Of a DNA stretch of 64,000 bases, positions 1-9,386 are shown piece by piece. Position numbers and translations under genes: made by a program. The notes below the pieces were generated by a model. That model searched no databases and was not told the DNA's origin. It was given only the letters and a program-made list of their open reading frames with translations. How positions within the stretch are numbered: position 1 is the stretch's first letter; each line of letters starts with the position of its first letter. The stretch is taken from positions 845,148 through 909,147 of the forward strand of contig BCGN01000003.1 of the NCBI GenBank assembly GCA_001599295.1, written 5' to 3'. This DNA is from Sporopachydermia quercuum (Eukaryota; Ascomycota; Sporopachydermiomycetes; Sporopachydermiales; Sporopachydermiaceae).

Positions 1-132
1 AGAAACGTCAAACTACATCTATTAATTGACCTTCTTATAATCCACAGATGATTAATGATTCACAGACCATCGACTACTTCAATTGTATATTTTCGCTGAA
101 CTCTGATAATATAATCCTGCATCTCTATACAA

Positions 133-2007
133 ATGTCGGAACCGTCAAACTCGCTAGTATCGCAAGATACTATTATAACTCTAGCAAAATCGCATGAACA
201 AATCACCAACGATGAATTCAAGTCTCTAATCACAACATTTCCTCCTCATTTGTCTAAATCATGCCAATCTGCACATTTCATCCTTTCTAAGCTAGAATCT
301 TTCAACAACGAATGTCAATCGTGGGAATTTTCCGTTTTAAGCCATTATGATTTTGAGCAAGCAAATGAAGCTAGAAGATTTGATTCTGACGTGGCTGATT
401 TAGTATCGAAACAATGTACTAAAATGCTAAATGACCTTAGAGGCTTTTCAGCTTCTATTGAACAACTGAAAAGTACTGTGCTTGGAATGACTTCACATCT
501 ATCAGATCCTGCAACTCTACTCACATCTCTAGTGCTAAGAATAGTTTCATTGTTCAGTGAGGTAGAGACCTTGCTGCAGTTATCATTAAGCCGGGCGAAT
601 TTGATTAAAGTGAACAATGATTTGACAGCCTTAAGTGATCAACATAAAATGGCTGCTCAAAATGAAAATGCTCCCCATCAACCAATGTCACCTTTGGTGA
701 AAGCATACAGATCGTTTGTTTCGAATTTAATGGATGAAATGGAAAATTCTAATGATGAAGATTCCAGAAGTGAGATGATTTCAATAGCCAGTGATTTGAG
801 AAAGATGTTCAACTCTTTCAGCGCCAATTCAGGTCTGAACAAGAAGCCTTCAGCTCAGAATTTGCATAGACCAAAGTCACCTGGCTTTGGCCCCAGCAGT
901 TCTGGTTCGGATCAAGATGCCGACGGTTATTCCGACGCGGAGCATGATCCTGTTGGAGATAGAACACCATCACCCACTCAGTTCTTCGGTGAGAAACTAG
1001 ATTCAATTCCTGAACACCATGAAACATCAAAACACCAGCAGAACCCGGAAACACCTATACAATCAACTAGAAGATATAAATTCCCACCAAACAATCACAT
1101 CCATAAGCATCATAACCATCAGCATAAATCGTCTGTGACATTCAAAAGTACCAACAATAATAGCAATAACACAACATCAACATTAACAGACTCAGATGAG
1201 TTTGATGATACAGACTCGACATTCTCATCAACTTTCGTATCAACGCCAGTATCGTCAGTTGGGACCATCTCTGATTTACACACCCAAGGATCAAGCAAAT
1301 ATAAGAAGCATAAGCATACCCCTTCAACCTCTTCTTCTGTATCGTCATTTTTCTCAAGCAAAACACCATTGACGGATGAACTTCCGTATTTAGTACAAGC
1401 GTTTGAGCATCCGCATCAACATTTAGCATTATCGAATCCTCCTATAGCACCAGTGGCTCAGAAACTACCTGAGCTTCATATAAACAACATTTCATCACCA
1501 ACGTTTATTGATAAAAAGCTATCAAATGCTCTTTCAATGTCAAATCTTCCTATTACTATAACGCCAAAAGCGTCGCTTCCTTTGATTCCAAGACGTACCT
1601 ATGCAGTGACGCTGCCTAATGGAACATCAGAGACGATTGGTGTTAGTTTGAAGAATAACCAGTTAGTAGTAAAGGAAGGAAATGAAGCTAAGGATATGAA
1701 GGAATGGATTGCTAATGTAGAAAAAATGGCTGAGAGTCAAAAGCAAAATTCTGTGGCTAAATCTGTAGTTAATTCAACAGCAACTAAGCCTCCTGTTGCG
1801 ACTAAGTCAACGGCCCTTTCTACTTCTACTCATGTTTCTGGTAACACGAAATCAAGTTTGGTATCTTCTCTTCCTCTTTCAAGTTTCTTCAAAGGAGGCT
1901 CTACTGCTATTCCTAGACCAGCAATTAATCCCCAAACAGAGCCAAAGCTAGCTAAATCGGGCGAATTCCAGAATTTATACCGAGTCGCTATGGATAATTT
2001 TGATTAG
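133..2007 (+). CDS. Unassigned 624-aa protein: helical N-terminus, Ser/Thr-rich disordered remainder
   Basis: An uninterrupted frame runs from an ATG at 133 to TAG at 2007. Residues 1-230 look helical and globular, with leucine-rich stretches and the block AYRSFVSNLMDEME near residue 192. From about residue 240 the protein is low-complexity: PKSPGFGP, a His/Asn-rich stretch near residues 322-345, long Ser/Thr runs, and a short ordered-looking patch near residues 490-530 (RRTYAVTLPNGTSETIGVSL). A TAIP sequence preceded by serine near the C-terminus resembles an EB1-binding [S/T]xIP motif, and the order (helical N-terminus, PKSxGFG, disordered tail) recalls KAR9. That resemblance is weak and I do not claim orthology. 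The antisense frames over this gene are shadows. The gene is certain as coding and its function is unknown. Confidence 0.8.
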   Translation: MSEPSNSLVSQDTIITLAKSHEQITNDEFKSLITTFPPHLSKSCQSAHFILSKLESFNNECQSWEFSVLSHYDFEQANEARRFDSDVADLVSKQCTKMLNDLRGFSASIEQLKSTVLGMTSHLSDPATLLTSLVLRIVSLFSEVETLLQLSLSRANLIKVNNDLTALSDQHKMAAQNENAPHQPMSPLVKAYRSFVSNLMDEMENSNDEDSRSEMISIASDLRKMFNSFSANSGLNKKPSAQNLHRPKSPGFGPSSSGSDQDADGYSDAEHDPVGDRTPSPTQFFGEKLDSIPEHHETSKHQQNPETPIQSTRRYKFPPNNHIHKHHNHQHKSSVTFKSTNNNSNNTTSTLTDSDEFDDTDSTFSSTFVSTPVSSVGTISDLHTQGSSKYKKHKHTPSTSSSVSSFFSSKTPLTDELPYLVQAFEHPHQHLALSNPPIAPVAQKLPELHINNISSPTFIDKKLSNALSMSNLPITITPKASLPLIPRRTYAVTLPNGTSETIGVSLKNNQLVVKEGNEAKDMKEWIANVEKMAESQKQNSVAKSVVNSTATKPPVATKSTALSTSTHVSGNTKSSLVSSLPLSSFFKGGSTAIPRPAINPQTEPKLAKSGEFQNLYRVAMDNFD

Positions 2008-2808
2008 AAGAGAAAACTGTGGCCTATTTTCGCTTCAACATAAGAGGGTTCCAGTTATTATCAGCCACTATGATTTTTAGAACATTTTCTTCATTAGGAG
2101 TGTCATTGGAATTGCTTTTTCAATTTAATGTATTACTAATCAACAGAAATAATATACAATAACAACATACACCGCACAAATATATGGATTACATTTTGAG
2201 AGTTGGCAGTCAAGCATTCAATTTCGGCTGTCTAGAAGGTTGGATCGGTAGAGTAATTAGTTTTACTCGTTCAGCTTGTGATCTGTGACTGTGGCGATCT
2301 ATGGTCTTTATTACCAACTACTGTACGTTGCATTTAAGCTGGTGAACCTTTACCAGTCTCTCAATGTTTCTTCCCGGTTTCTCTTTATGTTTCTCACTAG
2401 ATAGGCTTATTATGGTGATAGCATGATATCAATTGATACGTGAATACTCAAATACTATTTAAGCTAATAGTAATCTATAGGTATTATACGACTAAGGCTA
2501 TTGCAGGTACAACTCTGAATTTCTCAGATTCTTTCTCAGTTACTGTTTATTCACCCATTCGCTGCTCAACTCCTACTGCTCATTACATTGTATATTATTT
2601 TCTTTATTAACTCACTACAAAATAATCAGGTACTTAATAACTTTTCAATATCCAATACCAATGTAAAGTAAAACTTATAAAGTAATCAGCTGATTGGCTC
2701 TCCTTTTATAATATTGATAGTAACAGTAAATCAAATGAGCTAATCAATCAATTAATTAATTTAAAAAATTAAATTGTTAGTTTACTATCTATCAACAATC
2801 CAAACTTT
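2008..2808. other. Convergent intergenic region
   Basis: About 0.8 kb lies between two 3' ends. It is AT-rich, becoming very AT-rich near 2745-2785. I see no convincing coding frame or RNA gene and expect only the two 3' UTRs and poly(A) signals. Confidence 0.5.
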
Positions 2809-4538
2809 CTATGCAGCAAGCAGATCTTCATCCTTTGCTTCTCTCTCATAAAAAGCATCAAGAATCTTAGGAGAGATTCTATTAAGCATTTCCTTAGGAT
2901 AAATACGTAATAAACTCCAAGCTTGATCTAATGATTCAAAAATGGTTCTATTTTCATAAGCACCTTGCGAAATGAAGGTTTTTTCAAACTTTTCCAAGAA
3001 TTCCAATGATAATTTATCTTCAGTAGACAAAGCTTCTTCACCAACGACAGCTTTCATTGCAGCGGCATCTCTACCAATAGCATATTTAGCATACAATTGA
3101 TTAGAAACATCGCCATGATCTTTTCTTGTCATACCTTCACCAATAGCACTCTTCATAAGACGAGACAAAGATGGTAGGACATTGATTGGTGGATAAATAC
3201 CTCTATTATGTAATTGACGATCAATAGAAATCTGTCCTTCAGTAATATAACCAGTTAAATCAGGAATCGGATGGGTGATATCATCATTAGGCATTGTCAA
3301 GATAGGAATCTGAGTAATTGAACCATTACGACCTTCAACTCTACCTGCTCTTTCATAAATTGTTGATAAATCTGTATACATATAACCAGGGTAACCTCTT
3401 CTACCAGGGACTTCTTCTCTAGCAGCGGATACTTCACGAAGAGCATCAGCATAGGATGACATATCAGTTAAAATAGTGAGAACGTGTCGTTCTGTTTGGT
3501 AAGCCAAATATTCAGCTGTAGTTAAAGCAAGACGAGGAGTAATAATTCTTTCAATAGTGGGATCATTCGCAAGATTAAGAAACAAAGAAGTTCTTTCTAA
3601 TGAGCCATTTTCTTCGAAATCCTGCTTGAAGAAACGAGATGTTTCTAAATTTACACCCATAGCTGCAAAGACAATGGAAAAGTTATCTTCATGACCATCG
3701 TGAACATCCTTGGTAGGTCTGACCAAACCAGCTTGACGACAGATTTGAGCAGCAATCTCGTTATGAGGTAAACCAGATGCAGAGAAAATAGGAATCTTTT
3801 GACCTCTGGCAATGGAATTCATGGTGTCAATAGCAGAAATACCAGTTGAGATCATTTCTTCAGGATAAATACGGGCATAAGGATTGATAGGAGATCCATT
3901 GATATCTAAATAATCTTCTGCGAAGACTCTTGGGCCGTTATCAATAGGTCTACCAGAACCATCGAAGATTCTACCTAATGCATCTTCAGAAACAGGGATT
4001 TTCAAGTTTTCACCAGTGAATTCAACTCTGGTTTTTTTTACATCAATACCTGAAGTACCTTCAAACACTTGGACAATAGCACGATCACCACGAACTTCTA
4101 GCACTTGGCCAGCACGAATAGTCCCATCTGGAAGAGTTAAGTTGACAATTTCATTGTATCTTGGGAATTTGACGTTTTCTAAGATAACTAGAGGACCATT
4201 GACACCTCCAACAGTGTTGTAGTTGATTCTTGGTTTGACCTTCAAGCTTTCTGTTACAGCCTTCTTGTTCAGTTCGACTAGAAATTATGTTAGTAGTTGT
4301 ATGGTTGTCTATAAGTATCGGTAGAGTTAAGTATGAATGAGATCAATTGGAAATAGGATAGTTTTATAATTTTCTTTGATGGCTTTTTTGACTAGCATGC
4401 TTTTATTCGCTTCTATCTGTTTTTCCTCTGTTTCTTTCGTACTAATTATAGCTACGCCCTATTAACCATACTTGCTACTGAATTCATAGTGCAATCATCA
4501 ATCATCTACTTACACAGTTCTTTATCTGATAAAACCAT
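2809..4538 (-). CDS. VMA2: V-type H+-ATPase subunit B (two exons)
   Basis: Non-catalytic nucleotide-binding subunit B of the V1 sector, which alternates with subunit A in the hexamer that drives vacuolar acidification. Exon 1 is 4514-4538 (25 nt, coding MVLSDKEL plus the first base of the next codon) and exon 2 is 2809-4277. The 236-nt intron 4278-4513 begins GTAAGT and has a TACTAAC branch 11 nt before TAG. Splicing restores the family N-terminus [16 protein letters not shown]. The spliced protein is 497 residues, a little shorter than the 517 of Saccharomyces because the C-terminal tail is short. The characteristic B-subunit sequence [20 protein letters not shown] stands where catalytic subunits have a P-loop. 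The conserved leucine in exon 1 is encoded by CTG, which supports the standard code. Confidence 0.97.
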
Positions 4539-6328
4539 TTTGAATACTTGTTATTATCAATGACTCAATTAGCCTCTTTAACTTTTGAAATAATAACTAG
4601 TGTGCTGAATAAATTTTTAATTCTTCACTAATTATACTCCTAAGCACTTATTGATATGTTTCGATGATTGTTTATGTGCAGTAGTTATGTAGCTCAAACT
4701 TCAAGAGTCAAATATATCTACTGACAAACCAAGCTAATCAATCAAAATTCGACGACTAAACAGTTGGTTTTAGTATGCAATGATCAAAAGCTAATATCTG
4801 TCTTAGTTTGCTTCAATAGATAAGTAGTGCTCTATAGTAAGCTTTCAATGACCAGGCAATTGAATGAATGGTGTGAAAGTTGTCCCTATTTCAATTCGAT
4901 TGGTCCCTTGTTGTTCAATCAAATCAAACAATGCAAAGCAGTACCTTTCTTCTATTATTTTTCCGGAATTGATTGCGCAATGATTCCACTTTTCTTTCGA
5001 TGGATGCCTCCTAGGAACGAATGGCCTTCTAATGATTGATGCAAGTTGTTGTAGTTGAATCCTTAGCCTTCAGAAGTCCATGGTATCTTTTTTGCCCAGT
5101 TTGGCTGGTAGGCGGTTTATTATCCGGACAAAGGAATAGGTTTTATTAGGGATAATATGGGACAGGAAGAAAAGTGATGATATTTGGACAACATGGCTGC
5201 ATCAGGTGTTTGTCCGGTATGGGATGGGAGGAGCGGTGGTGGTCTATTTGAGAGGTAAAAAAAGGGGAGCATATTGGGAGAGAGATAATATTAGATATTT
5301 GAAAGATTGTGTTTGAGATTCTGAGTTTTGATGCTAGTGTTGATCATGAAAAATTGCTGTTGTGATGATTCAAAGCCCATTGAGTGTACGAGTTAACAGT
5401 GATATGCATAAACATGCACAATTTCCACTCTTTTGTCTAGGATGGTTTTCTCATTGAACTTCAAGTCTCATGTCATAATACTCTAAGGTGCTGTAACGAA
5501 ACTGTAGTAAAGACTGGAACGAGACCCTTCCTTCATCTCAAGGGTACCTAGTACAAACAGGTGATAACCGAGATGTGGAGAAGGCCACACTGATATACAA
5601 ATGAAAGAATCAACTGAATCAACTGAATATATTTAGCATTGTTGATCGAAAGTTCAATTGATCTTATTTAGCTGTTTGGCTGAATAGAGGTTTGAGACTA
5701 GTCTATTTGCTCCTTAATAGCGTACGTATTCCTATTGATGTCTCACGGAGCCATTGCTTATCTCAAGAGCGCATTGCTCATCATCGTTTTACTTCAAATA
5801 GCGTTAACTAACAGAATGGAAACAATTTGCTCGACTTTTACATCCTAATAATAAAGCAACTAGCTGCTTGGTCGTATAATTATATTGGTTTTGTTTATTA
5901 GTTTAGAAAAATAGCAAAATCATTATAACCCCGTATACCATACGTATCTATCGAGAATACTTCTTGGTTTGATCCCAACAAAATACTGATATATATATTC
6001 AATGCGGATGCAGTCAGCCAATTCCCCACCGTTAGCTTTTTACAATTGTTATTAGTCCCAACGACTTTTTGAATGGACTGATTGATAAGCTTAATATGGA
6101 GTGATTCTCTCAAATACCCCGTAAATAGCAAGGATTGCTCAAATATTATCTCACTGCTCAAGCATTACCAAGAACAATATAAAAGAAGAAAAAGAAGAAG
6201 AAGAACTGAAGCAAAACAAATTGTAATCAATAAGTTCTGCCTGAAAGATACATACCTGATTGATTTACGACTAACAAAGCGGTTTTCTTTTTTCTTTCCA
6301 TGACTTTAAATGGTCCTGCGACCAGACC
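4539..6328. other. Divergent intergenic region (VMA2/TEP1 promoters)
   Basis: About 1.8 kb separates two divergent starts. It holds a 63-codon ATG frame at 4848-5039, a purine-rich stretch near 5130-5290 and a GAAGAAGAA tract near 6180-6215 in the probable TEP1 leader. No RNA gene could be recognised. Confidence 0.45.
4848..5039 (+). CDS. Possible small ORF, 63 aa, unrecognised
   Basis: The ATG frame at 4848 ends with TGA at 5039. The peptide is rich in aromatic residues and cysteines (EWCESCPYF, FFYYFSGIDC, MPPRNEWPSND). Codon choice looks more coding-like than in most random frames here, and the position, upstream of and antisense to VMA2, is compatible with a small independent transcript or chance. 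I recognise no family and there is no in-frame splice extension I would defend. Confidence 0.2.
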   Translation: MTRQLNEWCESCPYFNSIGPLLFNQIKQCKAVPFFYYFSGIDCAMIPLFFRWMPPRNEWPSND

Positions 6329-7528
6329 ATGGTATTCACAGTTTCCACGACATTTAAAGCATTAGCAGCGGCGCCATGTATTCCATACGAAGATAAGGAA
6401 ACAAATCTGGTTTTGGATCTTGCTTATATTCTTCCTCAACTAATAGCGTGCTCAGGCCCCAGAAGTGATTTCCCGAAAACGATTTACAGGAATACAGTAA
6501 GTGATATCCGTTTGTTTTTAGAAACACATCATGATAAAGATTGGAAGATTTGGAACTTAAGGGAAAATAGTCATGGTTATGACGATAAAGAATTTGATGG
6601 TAGAGTTGTTCATTTTCCTTATCCTGATCATAATGTCCCTAAGCTATCATTAATCATGGAAATAGTGAATTCTTTGGATGAGTTTTTAGAAACGAGTCTG
6701 AAGTCCACAGCTCTAGTTCATTGTAAAGCAGGAAAAGGTCGCACTGGTACGATTACTTGTTGCTATCTCATGTATAAGTACAAGATGCGATCACAAGATG
6801 CTATTGATCTTTTTACTATCAAAAGAATGAGGCCGGGATTTGGTGATGGTGTTTCCATTATGAGTCAAAGAAGATATATTCGTTATTTTGATATGTATCT
6901 AAATAACAAATTCCCAATTTACCCATTCATCTTTTCCAAGGATCTGAATCTAGATTATAAGAATTTTGTTATGAATGACTACATGGCACGAGTTGACTTG
7001 ATCAAAATCATAGGGAACAATTCAAGTGATAATTATAAGTTACGTATTGACGAGTATATTTCGCCTAATAACTCATCTGAAGCATATACCAAAGTGTATT
7101 CGCTCATTGATGGTGATTTGATCAAACAACATCAAGTAGGAGCTTTTGATGATGGAAATGAAGAAAGAGTAGATGTATACAAACCCAAGAAAAGTGCCCA
7201 GAAATCTTTATATCTGCATACAGATTTTAAAGTGACTTGTTATCAAGATATTATGGGTCCTTTTGGTACTAAGTTCATCACTTCAACTGCATATTTTTGG
7301 TGTAATATTCCCCTTGAAACAGCCAGGTATGTTCAGAAACAAAATATTAGAAGACGAATAAGTCAGGAAGATTTTGTTGTCAACAATTCAACAATGGATT
7401 CTTTGAAACTGAAGGCAAAATACAAAATATACTGGCATCAGATGGATGGTTTCAAAGGAACCAGTACTAAAGGCTTAAAGCTATTCGACTCTGTGGAGAT
7501 AGTTTGGACATTATTCAAGCCAGTGTAA
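6329..7528 (+). CDS. TEP1: PTEN-family phosphatidylinositol-3-phosphatase
   Basis: 399-residue dual-specificity lipid phosphatase that removes the 3-phosphate from phosphoinositides. The active-site P-loop HCKAGKGRTG is at residues 131-140 with catalytic Cys132, identical to that of human PTEN, including the two lysines that favour acidic inositol phospholipids. The general-acid aspartate lies in the loop FPYPDHNVP (Asp100). The C-terminal half (about 200-399) matches the PTEN C2 region in position and ends in strand-like sequence. It is close in length to Saccharomyces Tep1 (434) and human PTEN (403). The start at 6329 is chosen because the phosphatase fold follows directly. A GA-rich leader precedes it. 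Confidence 0.93.
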   Translation: MVFTVSTTFKALAAAPCIPYEDKETNLVLDLAYILPQLIACSGPRSDFPKTIYRNTVSDIRLFLETHHDKDWKIWNLRENSHGYDDKEFDGRVVHFPYPDHNVPKLSLIMEIVNSLDEFLETSLKSTALVHCKAGKGRTGTITCCYLMYKYKMRSQDAIDLFTIKRMRPGFGDGVSIMSQRRYIRYFDMYLNNKFPIYPFIFSKDLNLDYKNFVMNDYMARVDLIKIIGNNSSDNYKLRIDEYISPNNSSEAYTKVYSLIDGDLIKQHQVGAFDDGNEERVDVYKPKKSAQKSLYLHTDFKVTCYQDIMGPFGTKFITSTAYFWCNIPLETARYVQKQNIRRRISQEDFVVNNSTMDSLKLKAKYKIYWHQMDGFKGTSTKGLKLFDSVEIVWTLFKPV

Positions 7529-7799
7529 ACACATAATTCTACTTAGCGCTGGGTTATCACTTCTTTGTTTGATTAATCTCATTCACAAGAGCCTGTCTTT
7601 ATTATGCATTTATATAAGCTAGATAGATAATCGATCTAAATTAATCAACATTTACACTTTGATTACAACAGTTGCAATTATTTGTCTTATCACCTAGTTG
7701 CTTATTTCATTCTTTCTTTTCTCGCTTTTTATCTTGTTCTGACCCTTCATTTTTTTTTGTTTTCATTTCCTTACCGTAGATTACAGCCAATTATTAGAT

Positions 7800-8534
7800 T
7801 TATCCACCTTTTCTTTCTTCCGCAGCATTGACTGTTGATGCCATTTTCTTTCTGGCACCATCAACGATCTTCTTAACTAGTTGCAAAGCATGTGATTCTG
7901 GATTTTTAGCAAAACATGACGAGGCAATGTAAGGAGGGTCCACTCTTACTTCATCTAATACTATTATAGATTTTTTGTGCCATCGAGTTTGAGGGAGCCT
8001 AAGTAAAAGAACAATAAGGTTAGCTGCTACAAATTTTCGGCATATGTTCAGTGTGAAGACAATCAATTTACCAGGCAAAACGGTTGACCAAATACTTACG
8101 TTTTGAAAATTGCATCGAATACTATTTGAGCTTCGGATGTCACATCGATACCTTTTCGTTGGATCTGCTCACGAGCCGCATTCACACCTTGTGCTTCCCT
8201 CTTTGTTATTTGACTTATTGAAACATATCCTATGTCTGGCACTCCAGAAAGCTCTCTTTTTTTACGATCTAATACCTTGATACTTCTTAGAAACTTGTGC
8301 TTAATCAGTTGGAAATTGAACGAAGATTTTTCATCCGGCTCAATAAGTACTGTGATTGAATTGGTAATAGTATCATAAGCATAGATGCGACCAGTTATCT
8401 CATTGTCCAATATTGTCGTCAGTTTGACCCTATGAAACAGGTTAGTACTTTACATTACACATCTTTCAAGCAGGATATTCTTCAATACAATAAAATGCTT
8501 ACTTCACCCCGACTAGATTCTCCAAATTTGACAT
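7800..8534 (-). CDS. LSM12: LSM12-type RNA-binding protein (three exons)
   Basis: LSM12 proteins associate with ataxin-2/Pbp1 and translating ribosomes. They combine an Lsm fold with an anticodon-binding-like domain. Exons are 8503-8534, 8100-8429 and 7800-7998. Intron 1 is 73 nt (GTAAGC donor, TACTAAC branch) and intron 2 is 101 nt (GTAAGT donor, GCTAAC branch, 20 nt to TAG). The joined protein is 186 residues (187 in Saccharomyces). It starts MSNLENLVGVKVKLTTILDN, contains IVFDAIFKTLPQTRW across the second junction, matching yeast FIFDQIFKTIGDTKW, and ends ERKGG like yeast GRKGG. The fit across both junctions makes the exon structure firm. Confidence 0.93.
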
Positions 8535-9386
8535 GATTCTTTCTCTTCTCTAATGTGAGTCCCAACCCAATTGAACTCTATGCTACACGTCTATATTCCA
8601 ATCAACTCTACAATCAGAATCGCATCTTCGACGCAAGCACTAATAAATAATTGTGATTCAATTATTCTGCTTCCACCTACTAATGACTCTTAGTTATCAG
8701 ATAAAAGAGAATCTAGGTACGTTTCTAATAACAAGTTTTCTGATCTTTCTTCTCCTCTACTGCATTATTTATTATCTGTTCCAATCAATCAACTGTTTTA
8801 ATACCCTCTCTATATCTTGCATTTGTACTANTTGATTGAATTCCCTAATCGTTAAGTGGAGTTCTTTAAATCAAACTTAGTTTAATCCACAAACGGAAGT
8901 AAGTTGCTTACCCGGCCAAGGTGAAATTTTGGGTAAATTCTGGTTTTTTTTCTTTTTTTTTCTTTCTGATTTTGTAAGTTAATATGCACATAAAAGAAAT
9001 GGTGCAGAATTGTACATTACTTTTGCAGATTGAAAACTGATGAAAACAAATAGGAAGAATGGTACTTGATTGAATTGTTGATAGCTTCATCTACATCATT
9101 TACTGACTATCTAGCACTTTTACCGCTGAGCTGAGAACTGTTGAATGGAAGATCAGTGTTTATTCAGTGATATGCTGATTTGATTGACGATTTGACTTGA
9201 AGACTTAGAACCCCTGCCTTATCGAGAGCATGATTGAGCAGCTCTCTCCTTTGTTATGTCACAAGGGCGAAAGTGATCCATCTATTCATAGCTACAATAA
9301 TCCAAAGTGCAATACAGCGGCTGTCTTTGATAGGGTTGTGAATAGGAAAGCACTTCAGAATACACATCACCAATTCAGTTGGCCCA
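8535..9386. other. Divergent intergenic region (LSM12/FAR11 promoters)
   Basis: Contains homopolymer-rich T tracts near 8944-8962 and one ambiguous base at 8831. A 75-codon ATG frame at 9230-9457 overlaps the FAR11 start in another frame and could act as an upstream ORF if it is transcribed. No other gene is evident. Confidence 0.45.

Noticed and set aside
1119-1429. Antisense frames over the first gene
   Set aside because: They lie opposite the low-complexity Asn/Ser/Thr codons of the sense gene, which naturally leave the antisense strand open. They show no family features.
133-2007. Calling the first gene KAR9
   Set aside because: Only a PKSxGFG patch, a general layout and an xIP-like motif are shared. 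That is not enough for orthology without a profile search.
2809-4538. CTG-to-serine (CTG-clade) decoding
   Set aside because: CTG occupies conserved leucine positions in VMA2 exon 1 (KEL) and MRP7 (VALRHDL), and serine there would be out of line with the families.
6082-6303. 73-codon plus-strand frame before TEP1
   Set aside because: It runs through a GAAGAAGAA-type tract, has no recognisable fold and lies in the probable TEP1 leader.
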